The notes beneath the pieces were generated by a model. It did not search any database. It worked only from the letters and a program-made list of their open reading frames with translations, and was not told where the DNA came from. Position numbers and translations under genes: made by a program. A DNA stretch of 64,000 nucleotides from CAHJXG01 sp965277495 (lineage in GTDB: Bacteria; Pseudomonadota; Alphaproteobacteria; Acetobacterales; Acetobacteraceae): NCBI GenBank assembly GCA_965277495.1, contig OZ255824.1, forward strand, positions 1,984,001 through 2,048,000. The letters run 5' to 3'. This document shows, in pieces, positions 25,363 to 33,755 of this stretch (position 1 is the stretch's first letter; every line of letters starts with the position of its first letter).

Positions 25363-26826
25363 ATGGAATGGACCCACGACCTGATCGTCATCGGCGCCGG
25401 CGCGGCCGGGCTGACCGCGGCGGGCGGCGCTGCGCGGCTTGGGCTGCAGGTGGCGTTGATCGAGCGGGACCGCATGGGCGGTGAGTGCCTGAACACCGGC
25501 TGCGTGCCGTCCAAGGCGTTGCTCGCGGCGGCGCGGCGGGCGTATTTGCTGCGCAGCGGCTGCGCCATGGGCGTGACGGCCGGGGATGCGTCGGTCGACT
25601 TCGCAGGCGTGCGCCGCCATGTGCAGGCGGCGATCGCGGCCATCGCGCCGCACGACTCCGCCGAGCGGTTCCGCGCCTGGGGGGTCGAGGTCATCCATGG
25701 CCAGGCCCGGTTCACCGGGCGCAACAGCATCGAGGTAGATGGCAAGCGCCTTGCCGCCCCGCGCATCGTCGTTGCGGCCGGGTCGCGGCCCGCCGTGCCC
25801 GACATCGACGGGCTGCAAACCCTGCCCTATCTCACCAACGAGACGCTGTTCGACCTGCAGGAGCTGCCGCTCCATCTGATCGTGCTCGGCGCCGGCGCCG
25901 TTGGGATGGAGATGGCGCAGGCGTTCCGCCGGCTCGGTTCGGCCGTCACGGTGGTCGAGGCCGGCCATCCGCTGGCCCGCGACGATGCCGACGCCGCCGC
26001 AGTGGTGCTGCAGCAGCTCGCGGCGGAGGGCGTGGCGATCCGGGGCGGGACGCAGGCGCTGCGGGTGGGCGCGGTGCCGGGGGGCATCCGCGTCGATGTC
26101 GCGCCCGGCGAGGCGGTGACGGGCAGCCACCTGCTGGTGGCGGCCGGACGCCGTCCGTCGCTGGACGGACTGGGGCTGGAGGCGGCAGGGGTCCGCACGA
26201 CCGAGGCCGGCATCGCCGTCGACCGCCGCCGGCGCACCAGCAACCCGCACATCATGGCCATTGGCGACTGCCGGGTCGGCCCGCGCCTCACCCATGCGGC
26301 GGGATACGAGGGCAGCCTGGCGGTGATGAACATCGCCCTCGGCCTGCCCGCCCCGGCCGACTACGCCGCGCTGCCATCCGTGACCTACACCGACCCCGAA
26401 CTGGCGCAGCTCGGCCTGACCGAGGCCGCCGCGCGGGAGCGGCATGGCCGCGTCGAGGTGCGCCGCGTGGACTTCGCCGACAACGACCGCGCCATCACCG
26501 AGGGCGCGGCCGCCGGCTTCATGAAAATGGTGCGGGTGCGGGGCAAGCTCGTCGGCGTGACCATCGTCGGCGCCGGGGCGGGCGAGCTGCTGCTGCCCTG
26601 GAGCCTTGCCATGCGCGGCAAGGCGTCGCCTCGGGCGATTTCGGGCACGATCGTAGCCTATCCCACCCGCTCCGAAACCTCGAAGGCTCTGGGGTTCGCG
26701 GCATACGAAGCCCTGGTTTTCAGCCGGTCCGCACGCGGCTGGGCGCGAAGCCTGGCGGCCTTGCGCCGGCGTCAGAAGCCCGGCGGCATGGCCCCATCCG
26801 CCACGCCGGGCGACACCGCGGACTGA
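25363..26826 (+). CDS. FAD-dependent disulfide reductase (mercuric reductase/lipoamide dehydrogenase family)
   Basis: About 487 aa. The FAD-binding motif LIVIGAGAAGLTAAGGAARL is followed by the redox-active disulfide GGECLNTGCVPSKAL (CxxxxC), the NAD(P)-binding motif LIVLGAGAVGMEMAQAF, and the second FAD motif IMAIGDCRVGPRLTHAA. The C-terminal dimerisation domain is present, but at the usual catalytic His-x4-Glu site the sequence reads YPTRSE, with tyrosine in place of histidine. The enzyme may therefore use a different proton donor or a non-classical acceptor. ATG 25363 is preferred over ATG 25351 because GGAG lies six bases before it, inside the longer frame. It follows the GT2 gene closely. 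Confidence 0.85.
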   Translation: MEWTHDLIVIGAGAAGLTAAGGAARLGLQVALIERDRMGGECLNTGCVPSKALLAAARRAYLLRSGCAMGVTAGDASVDFAGVRRHVQAAIAAIAPHDSAERFRAWGVEVIHGQARFTGRNSIEVDGKRLAAPRIVVAAGSRPAVPDIDGLQTLPYLTNETLFDLQELPLHLIVLGAGAVGMEMAQAFRRLGSAVTVVEAGHPLARDDADAAAVVLQQLAAEGVAIRGGTQALRVGAVPGGIRVDVAPGEAVTGSHLLVAAGRRPSLDGLGLEAAGVRTTEAGIAVDRRRRTSNPHIMAIGDCRVGPRLTHAAGYEGSLAVMNIALGLPAPADYAALPSVTYTDPELAQLGLTEAAARERHGRVEVRRVDFADNDRAITEGAAAGFMKMVRVRGKLVGVTIVGAGAGELLLPWSLAMRGKASPRAISGTIVAYPTRSETSKALGFAAYEALVFSRSARGWARSLAALRRRQKPGGMAPSATPGDTAD

Positions 26827-26838
26827 CGGAACTCGACG

Positions 26839-27654
26839 CTACTCGAACATGTCCGGCTGCGTCGCGGCAATCTGGTCGAACAGCGTCTGGAAATGCAGCC
26901 AGCCGATGAAGTTGTTGCCGACATGCTCGGCGCTGTAGCGGGCGCTTTTCTCCGATACCGTCTGCGGCTTCACGCCGGACGCCTCGACGAGCAACTGCAC
27001 TTGGCAGCACCGTTCCAATGCGATGAACCAGAACGCCGCGTCGTCGATGCTGTGCCGGCTCGCGGTCAGCAGGCCGTGGTTCTGATGCAGCGCCGCACGG
27101 TTGTCGCCGAACAGCTCGGCGACCGACTGGCCGGACTGCTTCTCGACCGCCACCGCGCCGGCAGATGCGCCGATCACCACGTGGTTGTTGTAAAAACACG
27201 CGGCGTCCTGGCTGATCATGTCGAGCGGACGCCCAGTGGCGCACCACGCCGTGCCATAGGTGGTATGGGCATGGCACATCGCGACGATGTCCGGATGCGC
27301 CTCGTGCACCGCCGAATGCAGCACGAAGCCGGCACGGTTGATGGCGTGCGTGCCCTCGACGACATTGCCGGCATGGTCGGCCAGCACGAGGTTCGAGACC
27401 TTCACCTGCGAGAAATGCACGCACATCGGGTTGGTCCAATACAGCTCCGGACGCTCCGGGTCGCGCACGGTCAGGTGCCCGGCGAAGCCGTAGTCGAAGC
27501 CGTGCATCCCAAAGGCGCGGGTGGCTGCGACCAGGTGCTCCTTGCGGTACTGCCGCTCCTCGGCGTGCGTCGCGAAGGCCGGAAGCTCCGGGAAGATCAA
27601 CCCCTTCTGCTCCGGCTGGTAGATCGAAACGCGGGTGTCGACGGTGTCCAGCAT
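26839..27654 (-). CDS. Class II aldolase/adducin family protein
   Basis: A 271-aa protein with the zinc-binding class II aldolase fold: a core beginning TRAFGMHGFDYGFAGHLTVR, then the metal-binding histidines in MCHAHTTYGTAW, and a late histidine at LHQNHGLLT. Related enzymes include fuculose-phosphate aldolase and the decarboxylases for dihydroxyphthalate-type aromatic acids. Here it sits 13 bp downstream of a VanB-type reductase and a Rieske oxygenase, so a decarboxylation or aldol cleavage in an oxygenase-initiated catabolic pathway is the likelier role. It is the last gene of the minus-strand operon. The exact substrate is unknown. Confidence 0.85.
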   Translation of the reverse strand: MLDTVDTRVSIYQPEQKGLIFPELPAFATHAEERQYRKEHLVAATRAFGMHGFDYGFAGHLTVRDPERPELYWTNPMCVHFSQVKVSNLVLADHAGNVVEGTHAINRAGFVLHSAVHEAHPDIVAMCHAHTTYGTAWCATGRPLDMISQDAACFYNNHVVIGASAGAVAVEKQSGQSVAELFGDNRAALHQNHGLLTASRHSIDDAAFWFIALERCCQVQLLVEASGVKPQTVSEKSARYSAEHVGNNFIGWLHFQTLFDQIAATQPDMFE

Positions 27655-27667
27655 GGTTGTCCTCCTT

Positions 27668-28627
27668 TTATAGATCGAGCACGAGCACGCCGCCCTTGGG
27701 GCGGGAAACGCAGGTGGTCAAATATTCCGCGCGGTCGTCTTCCGACAGGATGTAGTCCTGGTGGTCCACCTCCCCCGAAAGATAGCGGACCCGGCACGAC
27801 CCACACAGCCCCGAGACGCAGGAGGTGTCCACCATGATCCCGGCCTCGTGCAGCACGTCCACCACGGCAACGCCCGGCGGGATGGCCAGCCGCAGGCCCG
27901 TGCTGGCGATCTCGACGCTTGCCGCCTCGGTGCCGGGAGCGGCTTGGCCGGGGGATGCGGCCGGTGCCTTAAAGTGCTCGCAGTGAATGGTTCCCGCAGG
28001 CCAATGCGCTGTCGCCGCCGCGCAGGCGGCCATGAAGCCGGGCGGCCCACAGTAATACACGTGCGTTCCGGCATCCGGCGTGCGCAGCAGGCCCGCGATA
28101 TCCAGCCCATCGTCCGGGTTGCCGCCGTCGTAGTGGAAGGCGACGCGGCCATCCCCGCCGAGCTGCATGACCTCATTCCTGAATGCCGCATGATCCGGGC
28201 TTTTCGCGCAGTAGTGCAGATTGAAATCCGCGCCGGCGGCGGCCAGCGCGTGCGCCATAGCCTTGAGCGGCGTGATGCCGATGCCGGCGCCGATCAGCAG
28301 ATGCTTGCCGGCCCCATCCGCCAGGGCAAAGTTGTTGCGCGGCAGGCTGACCCGCACGCGGTCCTGCACATGCAACGTCTCGTGCACCCGCCGCGAGCCA
28401 CCTTTGCCGTCCCCCTCCAGCAGCACCGCGATCACGTAATGGTGGCGTTCGGCCGGGTCGTTGCACAGCGAATACTGCCGGGTCACGCCGTCGCCGAGCA
28501 TCAGGTCGATATGCGTGCCGGCGGCCACCGGGGGCAGGTCAGCGCCTGCTGGATCGACCAGCTCATAGGAATTCACCCCCACCGCCTCGAAGCGGATTTG
28601 GCGGACCAGCAGCGACAGCATCGTCAT
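27668..28627 (-). CDS. VanB/PDR-type oxygenase reductase
   Basis: A 319-aa class IA oxygenase reductase. Residues 1-100 are the flavin-binding barrel with RQYSLCNDP. Residues 105-225 form the NAD-binding domain with LLIGAGIGITPLKAMAHAL and YYCGPPGFM. Residues 235-319 form a plant-type [2Fe-2S] ferredoxin domain with the cysteine cluster DTSCVSGLCGSCRVRYLSG and a final cysteine at YLTTCVSR. It moves electrons from NAD(P)H to the Rieske oxygenase encoded 15 bp upstream. The arrangement reductase-ferredoxin in one chain is the VanB / phthalate dioxygenase reductase type. Confidence 0.92.
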   Translation of the reverse strand: MTMLSLLVRQIRFEAVGVNSYELVDPAGADLPPVAAGTHIDLMLGDGVTRQYSLCNDPAERHHYVIAVLLEGDGKGGSRRVHETLHVQDRVRVSLPRNNFALADGAGKHLLIGAGIGITPLKAMAHALAAAGADFNLHYCAKSPDHAAFRNEVMQLGGDGRVAFHYDGGNPDDGLDIAGLLRTPDAGTHVYYCGPPGFMAACAAATAHWPAGTIHCEHFKAPAASPGQAAPGTEAASVEIASTGLRLAIPPGVAVVDVLHEAGIMVDTSCVSGLCGSCRVRYLSGEVDHQDYILSEDDRAEYLTTCVSRPKGGVLVLDL

Positions 28628-28642
28628 GCGCCGTTGCCCGGA

Positions 28643-30202
28643 TCAGGCCTGCTGGACCGACTTCTCAATCGCATCCAGGCCGTTGCGCACGAAGGCGCTG
28701 CGCTGCTCGCCGCGCATCGCGTCGCTTTCGGTCAGCAGCGCCACGATCTGTTTCGTGACCTTGCGGCGCAGCGCCACTTCCTCCTCGACGGTCGCGCCCT
28801 CGCGGATTTCCAGCACGTTGCCGGAGCAATAGCTGTTTGGTGCGCCACCGACGCTGCGCAGCCACTCGGCGAAGCTCTCCGCCGATGCCGCCGGGTTCGC
28901 GCCGCGCAGCGCATCACGCAGCATCTTGCGGAACATGTACAGCCCGGCATCGAACTTGGTCGGGTTCTCCAGCGCGTGCACGGCGATCGGCCGCTGGCTG
29001 ATGATCGCCTCGTAGTCGCCCGGCGCGTACTGCGCTTCCTTGTAGTTGGCGCGTTCCCGGTGGTTGGACGGGATCGGCGGCAGGTCTTCGAGCTTGTATT
29101 CGCCGAACCGCTCGGGCCGCCGCATTGCCACCTGGCCCTCGAGGAAGTCGATGGTCTCGTAGCCGATCATCGACTTGTCGCCGACGCCGCGCGTGTCGAT
29201 CCCCGGCCCAATCACCCGCCATCCGATCATCTTGCTGTTCTCGTCATCGACGGGGACGGTCCAGCGGATGATGTTCAGCCGGCTGAAATGCTTGCGCGCC
29301 GAGCCGTCCTCGGAGGTGTAGGCGTGCAGGCTGAGGTTCGGCAGCGCCTGATGCTGCACACGGATGAACAGCCGGTCCTGGTTGACCCGGCGCGCCCCGG
29401 CGCAGGCCAGCCCGCGGCCCCCGTGGATCGGCACGAACTGCATGTCCGGCGGCACCTCCATCGACGCCGCGCCGACCTCGTCGAACGTGGTGCCCTGATA
29501 ATGCCCATCGACCACGTTCTTGCCGGCGTGCAGCGCCATGGTGTGGTAATTATCGGCCGAGTTGTCCTGCACCTGCAGCCAGTTGCAGTGCTGGAAATTG
29601 CTGTAGGGCACCAACTCGTCGCCGGGCGCCACGGTGAAATTTTCTTCCCATTCGGGGAACGGCGGCTCCTTTTCGGGCGGCCCCATGTAGGCGAACACCA
29701 GGCCGTTGCGCTCGAATGCCTTGTAGGCGCCTTGGCGGATCGAACCGGCAAACCGCTCAGCCTCTTTTTCCTCGCCCTTGGGATATGGCGCCTTGAGGCA
29801 CGCGCCGTCCACGTCGAACACCATGCCATGGTAGCAGCACATGATGCCGCGCTCCTGGATGGCGCCGTATTCGAGCGACGCGCCGCGGTGCACGCAATGC
29901 GCATGCAGCACGCCGACCTGGCCGCTTTTGTCGCGGAAGGCGACCAGTTCCTCGCCGAGGATTTTCAGGTAGCGCGGGGTGTCCGTCAGCTCGATCGACA
30001 TGCAGACCGGATGCCAGAACGACCGCATGTATTCGCCCATGGGCGTGCCGGGGCCGGTTTCCGTAAGCTCGGGGTCATGAGCGGGGATCTTGTTGCTGTA
30101 ATAGCCGCTGTAAGGCTGCAAGGTTTTTTTGCGGGTGTCTGCTGGCGACGCTTGTTGGGTTGTTGCTGGCGCTTGGCTTTCCGCACCCTTGATGGCGTTC
30201 AT
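28643..30202 (-). CDS. Rieske non-heme iron aromatic-ring oxygenase, alpha subunit
   Basis: A 519-aa protein. The Rieske [2Fe-2S] site is CVHRGASLEYG...MCCYHGMVFD (CxH and CxxH). The catalytic iron site is DNSADNYHTMALH, the usual D-x2-H-x4-H facial-triad arrangement. It is longer than most phthalate-type oxygenases (about 350-430 aa) because of a C-terminal extension of charged helices. ATG 30202 was chosen because GAGGGAAG precedes it at good spacing; the frame extends upstream without a ribosome site. It is the first gene of the operon oxygenase-reductase-aldolase. It should hydroxylate or demethylate an aromatic or amine substrate using electrons from the VanB-type partner. Confidence 0.92.
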   Translation of the reverse strand: MNAIKGAESQAPATTQQASPADTRKKTLQPYSGYYSNKIPAHDPELTETGPGTPMGEYMRSFWHPVCMSIELTDTPRYLKILGEELVAFRDKSGQVGVLHAHCVHRGASLEYGAIQERGIMCCYHGMVFDVDGACLKAPYPKGEEKEAERFAGSIRQGAYKAFERNGLVFAYMGPPEKEPPFPEWEENFTVAPGDELVPYSNFQHCNWLQVQDNSADNYHTMALHAGKNVVDGHYQGTTFDEVGAASMEVPPDMQFVPIHGGRGLACAGARRVNQDRLFIRVQHQALPNLSLHAYTSEDGSARKHFSRLNIIRWTVPVDDENSKMIGWRVIGPGIDTRGVGDKSMIGYETIDFLEGQVAMRRPERFGEYKLEDLPPIPSNHRERANYKEAQYAPGDYEAIISQRPIAVHALENPTKFDAGLYMFRKMLRDALRGANPAASAESFAEWLRSVGGAPNSYCSGNVLEIREGATVEEEVALRRKVTKQIVALLTESDAMRGEQRSAFVRNGLDAIEKSVQQA

Positions 30203-30251
30203 TCTTGCTTCCCTCGCTGGTCTTCGGGTTATGGCGTGGCCGATGATTTTT

Positions 30252-30266
30252 GGAATACCGTATTCC
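30252..30266. promoter_or_regulatory. Candidate operator palindrome in the divergent catabolic promoter region
   Basis: GGAATAC-C-GTATTCC is a perfect 7-bp inverted repeat around one central base. It lies 50 bp upstream of the Rieske oxygenase start and about 200 bp upstream of the divergent SDR operon. Its size and symmetry suit a dimeric GntR- or TetR-type repressor. No regulator gene is adjacent in the window. Confidence 0.4.
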
Positions 30267-30465
30267 GAGTTTGCTGTCCAGCGAGTTGCTTGCGGAGCCG
30301 CCGGCAACCCATGCTTCGAGGCAGGCAAAACGCGCCATGCCCTGTCCCACCTGGACTGGCCCATCACCCGTCCGGGCGGGACGTTGACAACCCGCATTTG
30401 CCGAAGATTCTTATGGACGTGCGGACGGCGTGCCAAGCCCTCCGATGCCGCGGGGAGGCAAACCG

Positions 30466-30585
30466 ATGATTATCGACGGCCCAGGTTCGGTGACGGCCGC
30501 CATGCGGGAAGCGATCGCACAGGGCGGCCATCCGTTCGTCATGGAGCCCGGCGTGTCCGAACCGCCGAATGGGCGCAGCAAATGA
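30466..30585 (+). CDS. 39-aa ORF upstream of the SDR gene
   Basis: ATG at 30466 has a strong ribosome site (GGGGAGG seven bases before it). The 39-codon frame begins MIIDGPGSVTAAMREAIAQG and ends in ATGA, overlapping the SDR start. The layout is that of a genuinely translated ORF coupled to the SDR gene. It has no recognised domain. It might be the remaining N-terminus of a larger lost protein that now serves as a translational leader. TTGACA at 30384-30389 is a possible -35 element. Confidence 0.45.
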   Translation: MIIDGPGSVTAAMREAIAQGGHPFVMEPGVSEPPNGRSK

Positions 30586-31334
30586 CGGCATCGGCGCTCG
30601 ACGGCAAATCCGTGCTGGTGGCTGGCGGCTCCGGCGGCATCGGCGCCGCCAGCGCGCGGCTGTTTGCCGAGGCGGGGGCCGCGGTCATCATCACCCACCG
30701 CCCGGGCAAGGAACCGCAGGGCGCGGCCGTACTGGCGACGCTGGCCGGCGCCGGGCACGCGGCCCTGCCGCTGCAAATCGACGACAGCGCCAGCATCGGG
30801 GCATTGCGGGACGCCGTGGCCGCGCGGCTGGACCGGCTGGACGTGCTGGTGAACGCCGCCGGCTTCACCAAACCGGTTCCGCACGCCGACCTCGACGCGC
30901 TGGACGACGCCCTGATCGACCGCATGTTCGCGGTCAACTGGCGCGGCCAGTTCGCCGTCATACGCGCCTTCGCGCCGCTGCTGAAGGCGAGCGGGGATGG
31001 ATTGATCGTGTCGATCTCGTCGATCGCCGCGCTGAACGGCAACGGCTCCTCCGTCGCCTATTGCGCGGTCAAGGCGGGGATCGACGTTATGACCAAGTCG
31101 CTCGCCCGGGCGTTGGCGCCCACAATCCGGGTGCTGGCCGTGTCGCCCGGCGTAGTCGCGACCGGCTTCGTGCCGGGCCGCGGTGAGGCGTTCAACCAGC
31201 AGGCCGCGTCCGCCACGCCGCTGCGACGGGTCGCCACGTCCGATGACGTTGCCCGCGCGGTGCTGGCCTGCGCCACCCACCTCACCTTCTCGACCGGCCA
31301 GGCGATCGTCGTCGACGGAGGGCGGGCGCTGTGA
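30582..31334 (+). CDS. Short-chain dehydrogenase/reductase
   Basis: A 250-aa classical SDR: VLVAGGSGGIGAASARLFAE (NAD(P)-binding TGxxxGxG variant), VLVNAAGFTKP (NNAG-type), serine at LIVSISSIAA, catalytic YCAVK, and VSPGVVATGF. It oxidises or reduces a hydroxyl/keto group. Threonine at THRPGK after the second strand, in place of an aspartate, would favour NADP(H). Start and stop overlap neighbouring frames (ATGA with the 39-aa ORF, GTGA with the MDR gene), giving a coupled three-gene operon divergent from the Rieske operon. It probably works in the same catabolic route. Confidence 0.92.
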   Translation: MTASALDGKSVLVAGGSGGIGAASARLFAEAGAAVIITHRPGKEPQGAAVLATLAGAGHAALPLQIDDSASIGALRDAVAARLDRLDVLVNAAGFTKPVPHADLDALDDALIDRMFAVNWRGQFAVIRAFAPLLKASGDGLIVSISSIAALNGNGSSVAYCAVKAGIDVMTKSLARALAPTIRVLAVSPGVVATGFVPGRGEAFNQQAASATPLRRVATSDDVARAVLACATHLTFSTGQAIVVDGGRAL

Positions 31335-32320
31335 ACGCGACCGCGCTGCGCGTGGCGGCCAAGGCTGCGGACCTCGCGAGCCTGTCGCTGACGGTGGCGC
31401 CAATGACCCTGCCGCCGTTGCAAGCGGGTGAGGTGCTGGTGGAGGTGCAGGCGGCCGGGGTGAACCCGTCGGACGTGAAGGCCGCGCTCGGCCTCATGCC
31501 CTATGCCGTGTTCCCCCGCACGCCCGGGCGCGACTTTGCCGGCATCGTGGCGGACGGCCCGTCCGAGGCGGCCGGCCAGCGCGTGTTCGGCTCCTCCGGC
31601 GACCTGGGCATCCGGCGCGACGGCACGCACGCGACCCATTTGGTGGTGGAGCGCGCCGCGGTGGCGCCGATCCCGCCCGGGATGACGTTTGCGGAGGCGG
31701 CCGGCATCGGCGTCCCGTTCGTCACCGCAATGACGGGCCTACGCCGCGCCGGCCTGCCGCACCCGGGCGACATCGTGCTGGTCATGGGCGTGAACGGCAA
31801 AGTTGGCCAGGCGGCGGCGCAGATCGCGGCCCGGGCCGGCGCGCGCGTCATCGGCGTCGTCCGCCGGACAGAAGGCTATGCCGGCCATGCGAGCGCGCCG
31901 GTGGAGATCGTGGATGCGTCCGGCGGCGACATTGCCGAGCGGGTCCGGGCGCTTACCGGCGGGCACGGCGCGGACATCGTGTTCAACACGGTGGGCGACC
32001 CGTATTTCCAGGCCGCGCACAAATCGCTTGCCATCGAGGGGCGGCAAATCCTGATCGCGGCGGTCCACGAGGTCGTGGAGTTCAACATCTTCGAGTTCTA
32101 CCGCGGACGGCACACCTATGCCGGCATTGACACGCTGTCGCTGTCGTCGGTGCAATCCGGGGCGGTGCTGCAGGCTTTGGCGCCGGGCTTCGCCGACGGC
32201 TCGCTCCGCCCCTACCCGATCGCCGCCGCGTCCTGCTATCCGCTTGCCGACGCGCGGGGGGCGTACGAGGCTGTCCTGGGTTCCGCGCGGAACCGGGTGA
32301 TCCTGGTCCCAGGCCAATGA
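31331..32320 (+). CDS. Medium-chain dehydrogenase/quinone oxidoreductase-like
   Basis: A 329-aa MDR protein with a GroES-like N-terminal domain (VLVEVQAAGVNPSDVKAALG, PRTPGRDFAGIV) and a nucleotide-binding domain (VLVMGVNGKVGQAAAQIA). The structural and catalytic zinc cysteines are absent, as in quinone oxidoreductases and crotonyl-CoA-type reductases, so NADPH-dependent reduction of an activated double bond or quinone is likely. It starts with GTG inside the SDR stop (GTGA). Confidence 0.88.
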   Translation: MNATALRVAAKAADLASLSLTVAPMTLPPLQAGEVLVEVQAAGVNPSDVKAALGLMPYAVFPRTPGRDFAGIVADGPSEAAGQRVFGSSGDLGIRRDGTHATHLVVERAAVAPIPPGMTFAEAAGIGVPFVTAMTGLRRAGLPHPGDIVLVMGVNGKVGQAAAQIAARAGARVIGVVRRTEGYAGHASAPVEIVDASGGDIAERVRALTGGHGADIVFNTVGDPYFQAAHKSLAIEGRQILIAAVHEVVEFNIFEFYRGRHTYAGIDTLSLSSVQSGAVLQALAPGFADGSLRPYPIAAASCYPLADARGAYEAVLGSARNRVILVPGQ

Positions 32321-32381
32321 GCCCCCAGGCCAATGAGCCGTTGGGCGGGTCCAGCGGCGCCGCGCAAGCCGACCTGACGCT

Positions 32382-32477
32382 CGCTGTATGCCCAAGTGCT
32401 GTTCGGCAACGTGGTGTCCGGCACGTCCCGCATGGGGAAGGTGGGCCGGGTCGGCGGCAAGGTGCTGCTGCGGTGAG
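32382..32477 (+). pseudogene. Short C-terminal fragment, possibly oxidoreductase
   Basis: About 31 codons reading SLYAQVLFGNVVSGTSRMGK and then VGRVGGKVLLR before a TGA. The last residues resemble the GKVVLR-type endings of MDR oxidoreductases, as if a second copy had been deleted. No start codon or ribosome site serves it. Weakly supported. Confidence 0.2.
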
Positions 32478-32545
32478 ACCGCAACCTCCGTCATGGGCGT
32501 GGACTGGCCGCAGCGGCACTGCATCCGAGACACGGATATGGCACA

Positions 32546-33718
32546 ATGTCCTTGGCTTCTCAGCATATGCGCGGTGGCGCCGAGAAAGGCATGATTGAAG
32601 ACTGGGTTCACCTCAACTTCGATGACGCTGTTATAGCTGAGACAACACGATACTGGCACGAGGCCGATTGGGAGAAGCGGCCGCCCAGGATGCTGCGGGA
32701 CTTGTCCTGCGGCCCGCCTGGATCCGCCGCCATCCAAGCGGGCCGGCAAAGGTCGCAGCCCCGGCGGCTGGACAGGCTGCGCGACGTGCACCTGATCTGG
32801 TCTAATTTCTTCATCGCTGGGGACCGCTGCGCAACGATCTACGACCATCCCCGGGCCGCCGTGTCCGGCATCGTGGACTGGCCGGGGTTGTCGGAGATTA
32901 CCGGCATCCGCCGCCTCGGCAAGGGATTCGTCGTTCCGCGCGCCCGGTTGCGCGATGCGGAGCGCGTCGGCGGCAGGACCATGTTCGCGTCGTCGAACGA
33001 GCCGCACAACTGGGGCATGTGGCTGCTTTACGTGCTGCCGGCGGCCGTCCATTTCATCGAGAACCGGCACGCGTATGATAGGCTGCTGGTCTATGCCGAC
33101 CATCCCAACATGCGGGCGATGCTACGGCTGCTCGGCCTCAGGGCGGCCGATGTGATCTTGCATGATTGCAGCCGGGCCTACTATTTCGACAGCATCGACG
33201 TGTTCCGGCAGCCACGGCGGGAGTTCTTCGTGCCGCAGGAGGCCAAGGCAGCGTTCGCCGGGTTGCGCGAAAAGGTCGCGGGCAGCATCGCCGTCCCGAG
33301 CGCCCACTGCCTTTACGTGGGCCGCCGCCGCCGGACGGCCGAGACGGGCAGCTACCGGGTTTTGTTGAACGAGCGGGAACTCACCGAGCGGCTTATCGCG
33401 ATGGGATATAGCCCCATCGACCCGGAGTACCTTGGTCCGGAAGAGCAGATCGAGCTGTTCGGGTCGGAACGGCGCATCGTCGTCCTGGGCGGCGCCGGCC
33501 TGTTCAATGCCGTGTTCTGCAAGCCAGGCACCAAAATCATCGATATCGAGTCGACCCGCGACCACATCGAGAACCACTCGACCGTCCTGTCGAGCATGGA
33601 CGCCGACTACGGGATCATCCTCGGCCAAGTCGATCAAGGCGACCCGGAACTGCATAACAAGCGGTGGACGGTGGACGTGGAGCGAGCTTCGGCCGCAATC
33701 GCGGAGTTTATGAGATGA
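32546..33718 (+). CDS. GT61 (DUF563) family glycosyltransferase
   Basis: Up to 390 aa. Family features are NWGMWLLYVLPAAVHFIENR in the middle, CLYVGRRRR starting the second half, and LGGAGLFNAVFCKPGTKIID near the end, matching the GT61/DUF563 glycosyltransferase fold used in O-linked or capsular sugar transfer. The start is uncertain: ATG 32546, 32567 and 32591 are all in frame, and 32591 gives the more family-like beginning MIEDWVHLNFDD. It is expressed alone, ending in front of a stem-loop shared with the converging gene. The donor and acceptor are unknown. Confidence 0.8.
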   Translation: MSLASQHMRGGAEKGMIEDWVHLNFDDAVIAETTRYWHEADWEKRPPRMLRDLSCGPPGSAAIQAGRQRSQPRRLDRLRDVHLIWSNFFIAGDRCATIYDHPRAAVSGIVDWPGLSEITGIRRLGKGFVVPRARLRDAERVGGRTMFASSNEPHNWGMWLLYVLPAAVHFIENRHAYDRLLVYADHPNMRAMLRLLGLRAADVILHDCSRAYYFDSIDVFRQPRREFFVPQEAKAAFAGLREKVAGSIAVPSAHCLYVGRRRRTAETGSYRVLLNERELTERLIAMGYSPIDPEYLGPEEQIELFGSERRIVVLGGAGLFNAVFCKPGTKIIDIESTRDHIENHSTVLSSMDADYGIILGQVDQGDPELHNKRWTVDVERASAAIAEFMR

Positions 33719-33722
33719 CGGA

Positions 33723-33750
33723 TTTGCCCCGACTTTACAGCCGGGGCAAA
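33723..33750. terminator. Stem-loop between convergent genes
   Basis: TTTGCCCCG (33723-33731) pairs perfectly with CGGGGCAAA (33742-33750) across a 10-nt loop. It lies between the ends of two converging genes, where a bidirectional terminator is expected. No long T-tract follows on either strand. Confidence 0.45.
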
Positions 33751-33755
33751 GCTGA

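Noticed and set aside
23710..26445. 911-codon open frame on the minus strand
   Set aside because: Only its last 276 codons are protein-like (FAH-superfamily gene). The rest is the antisense shadow of the GT2 and flavoprotein genes on the plus strand, kept open by high GC.
27761..30469. 902-codon plus-strand frame
   Set aside because: Antisense to the reductase and Rieske genes, whose cofactor motifs are unmistakable on the minus strand.
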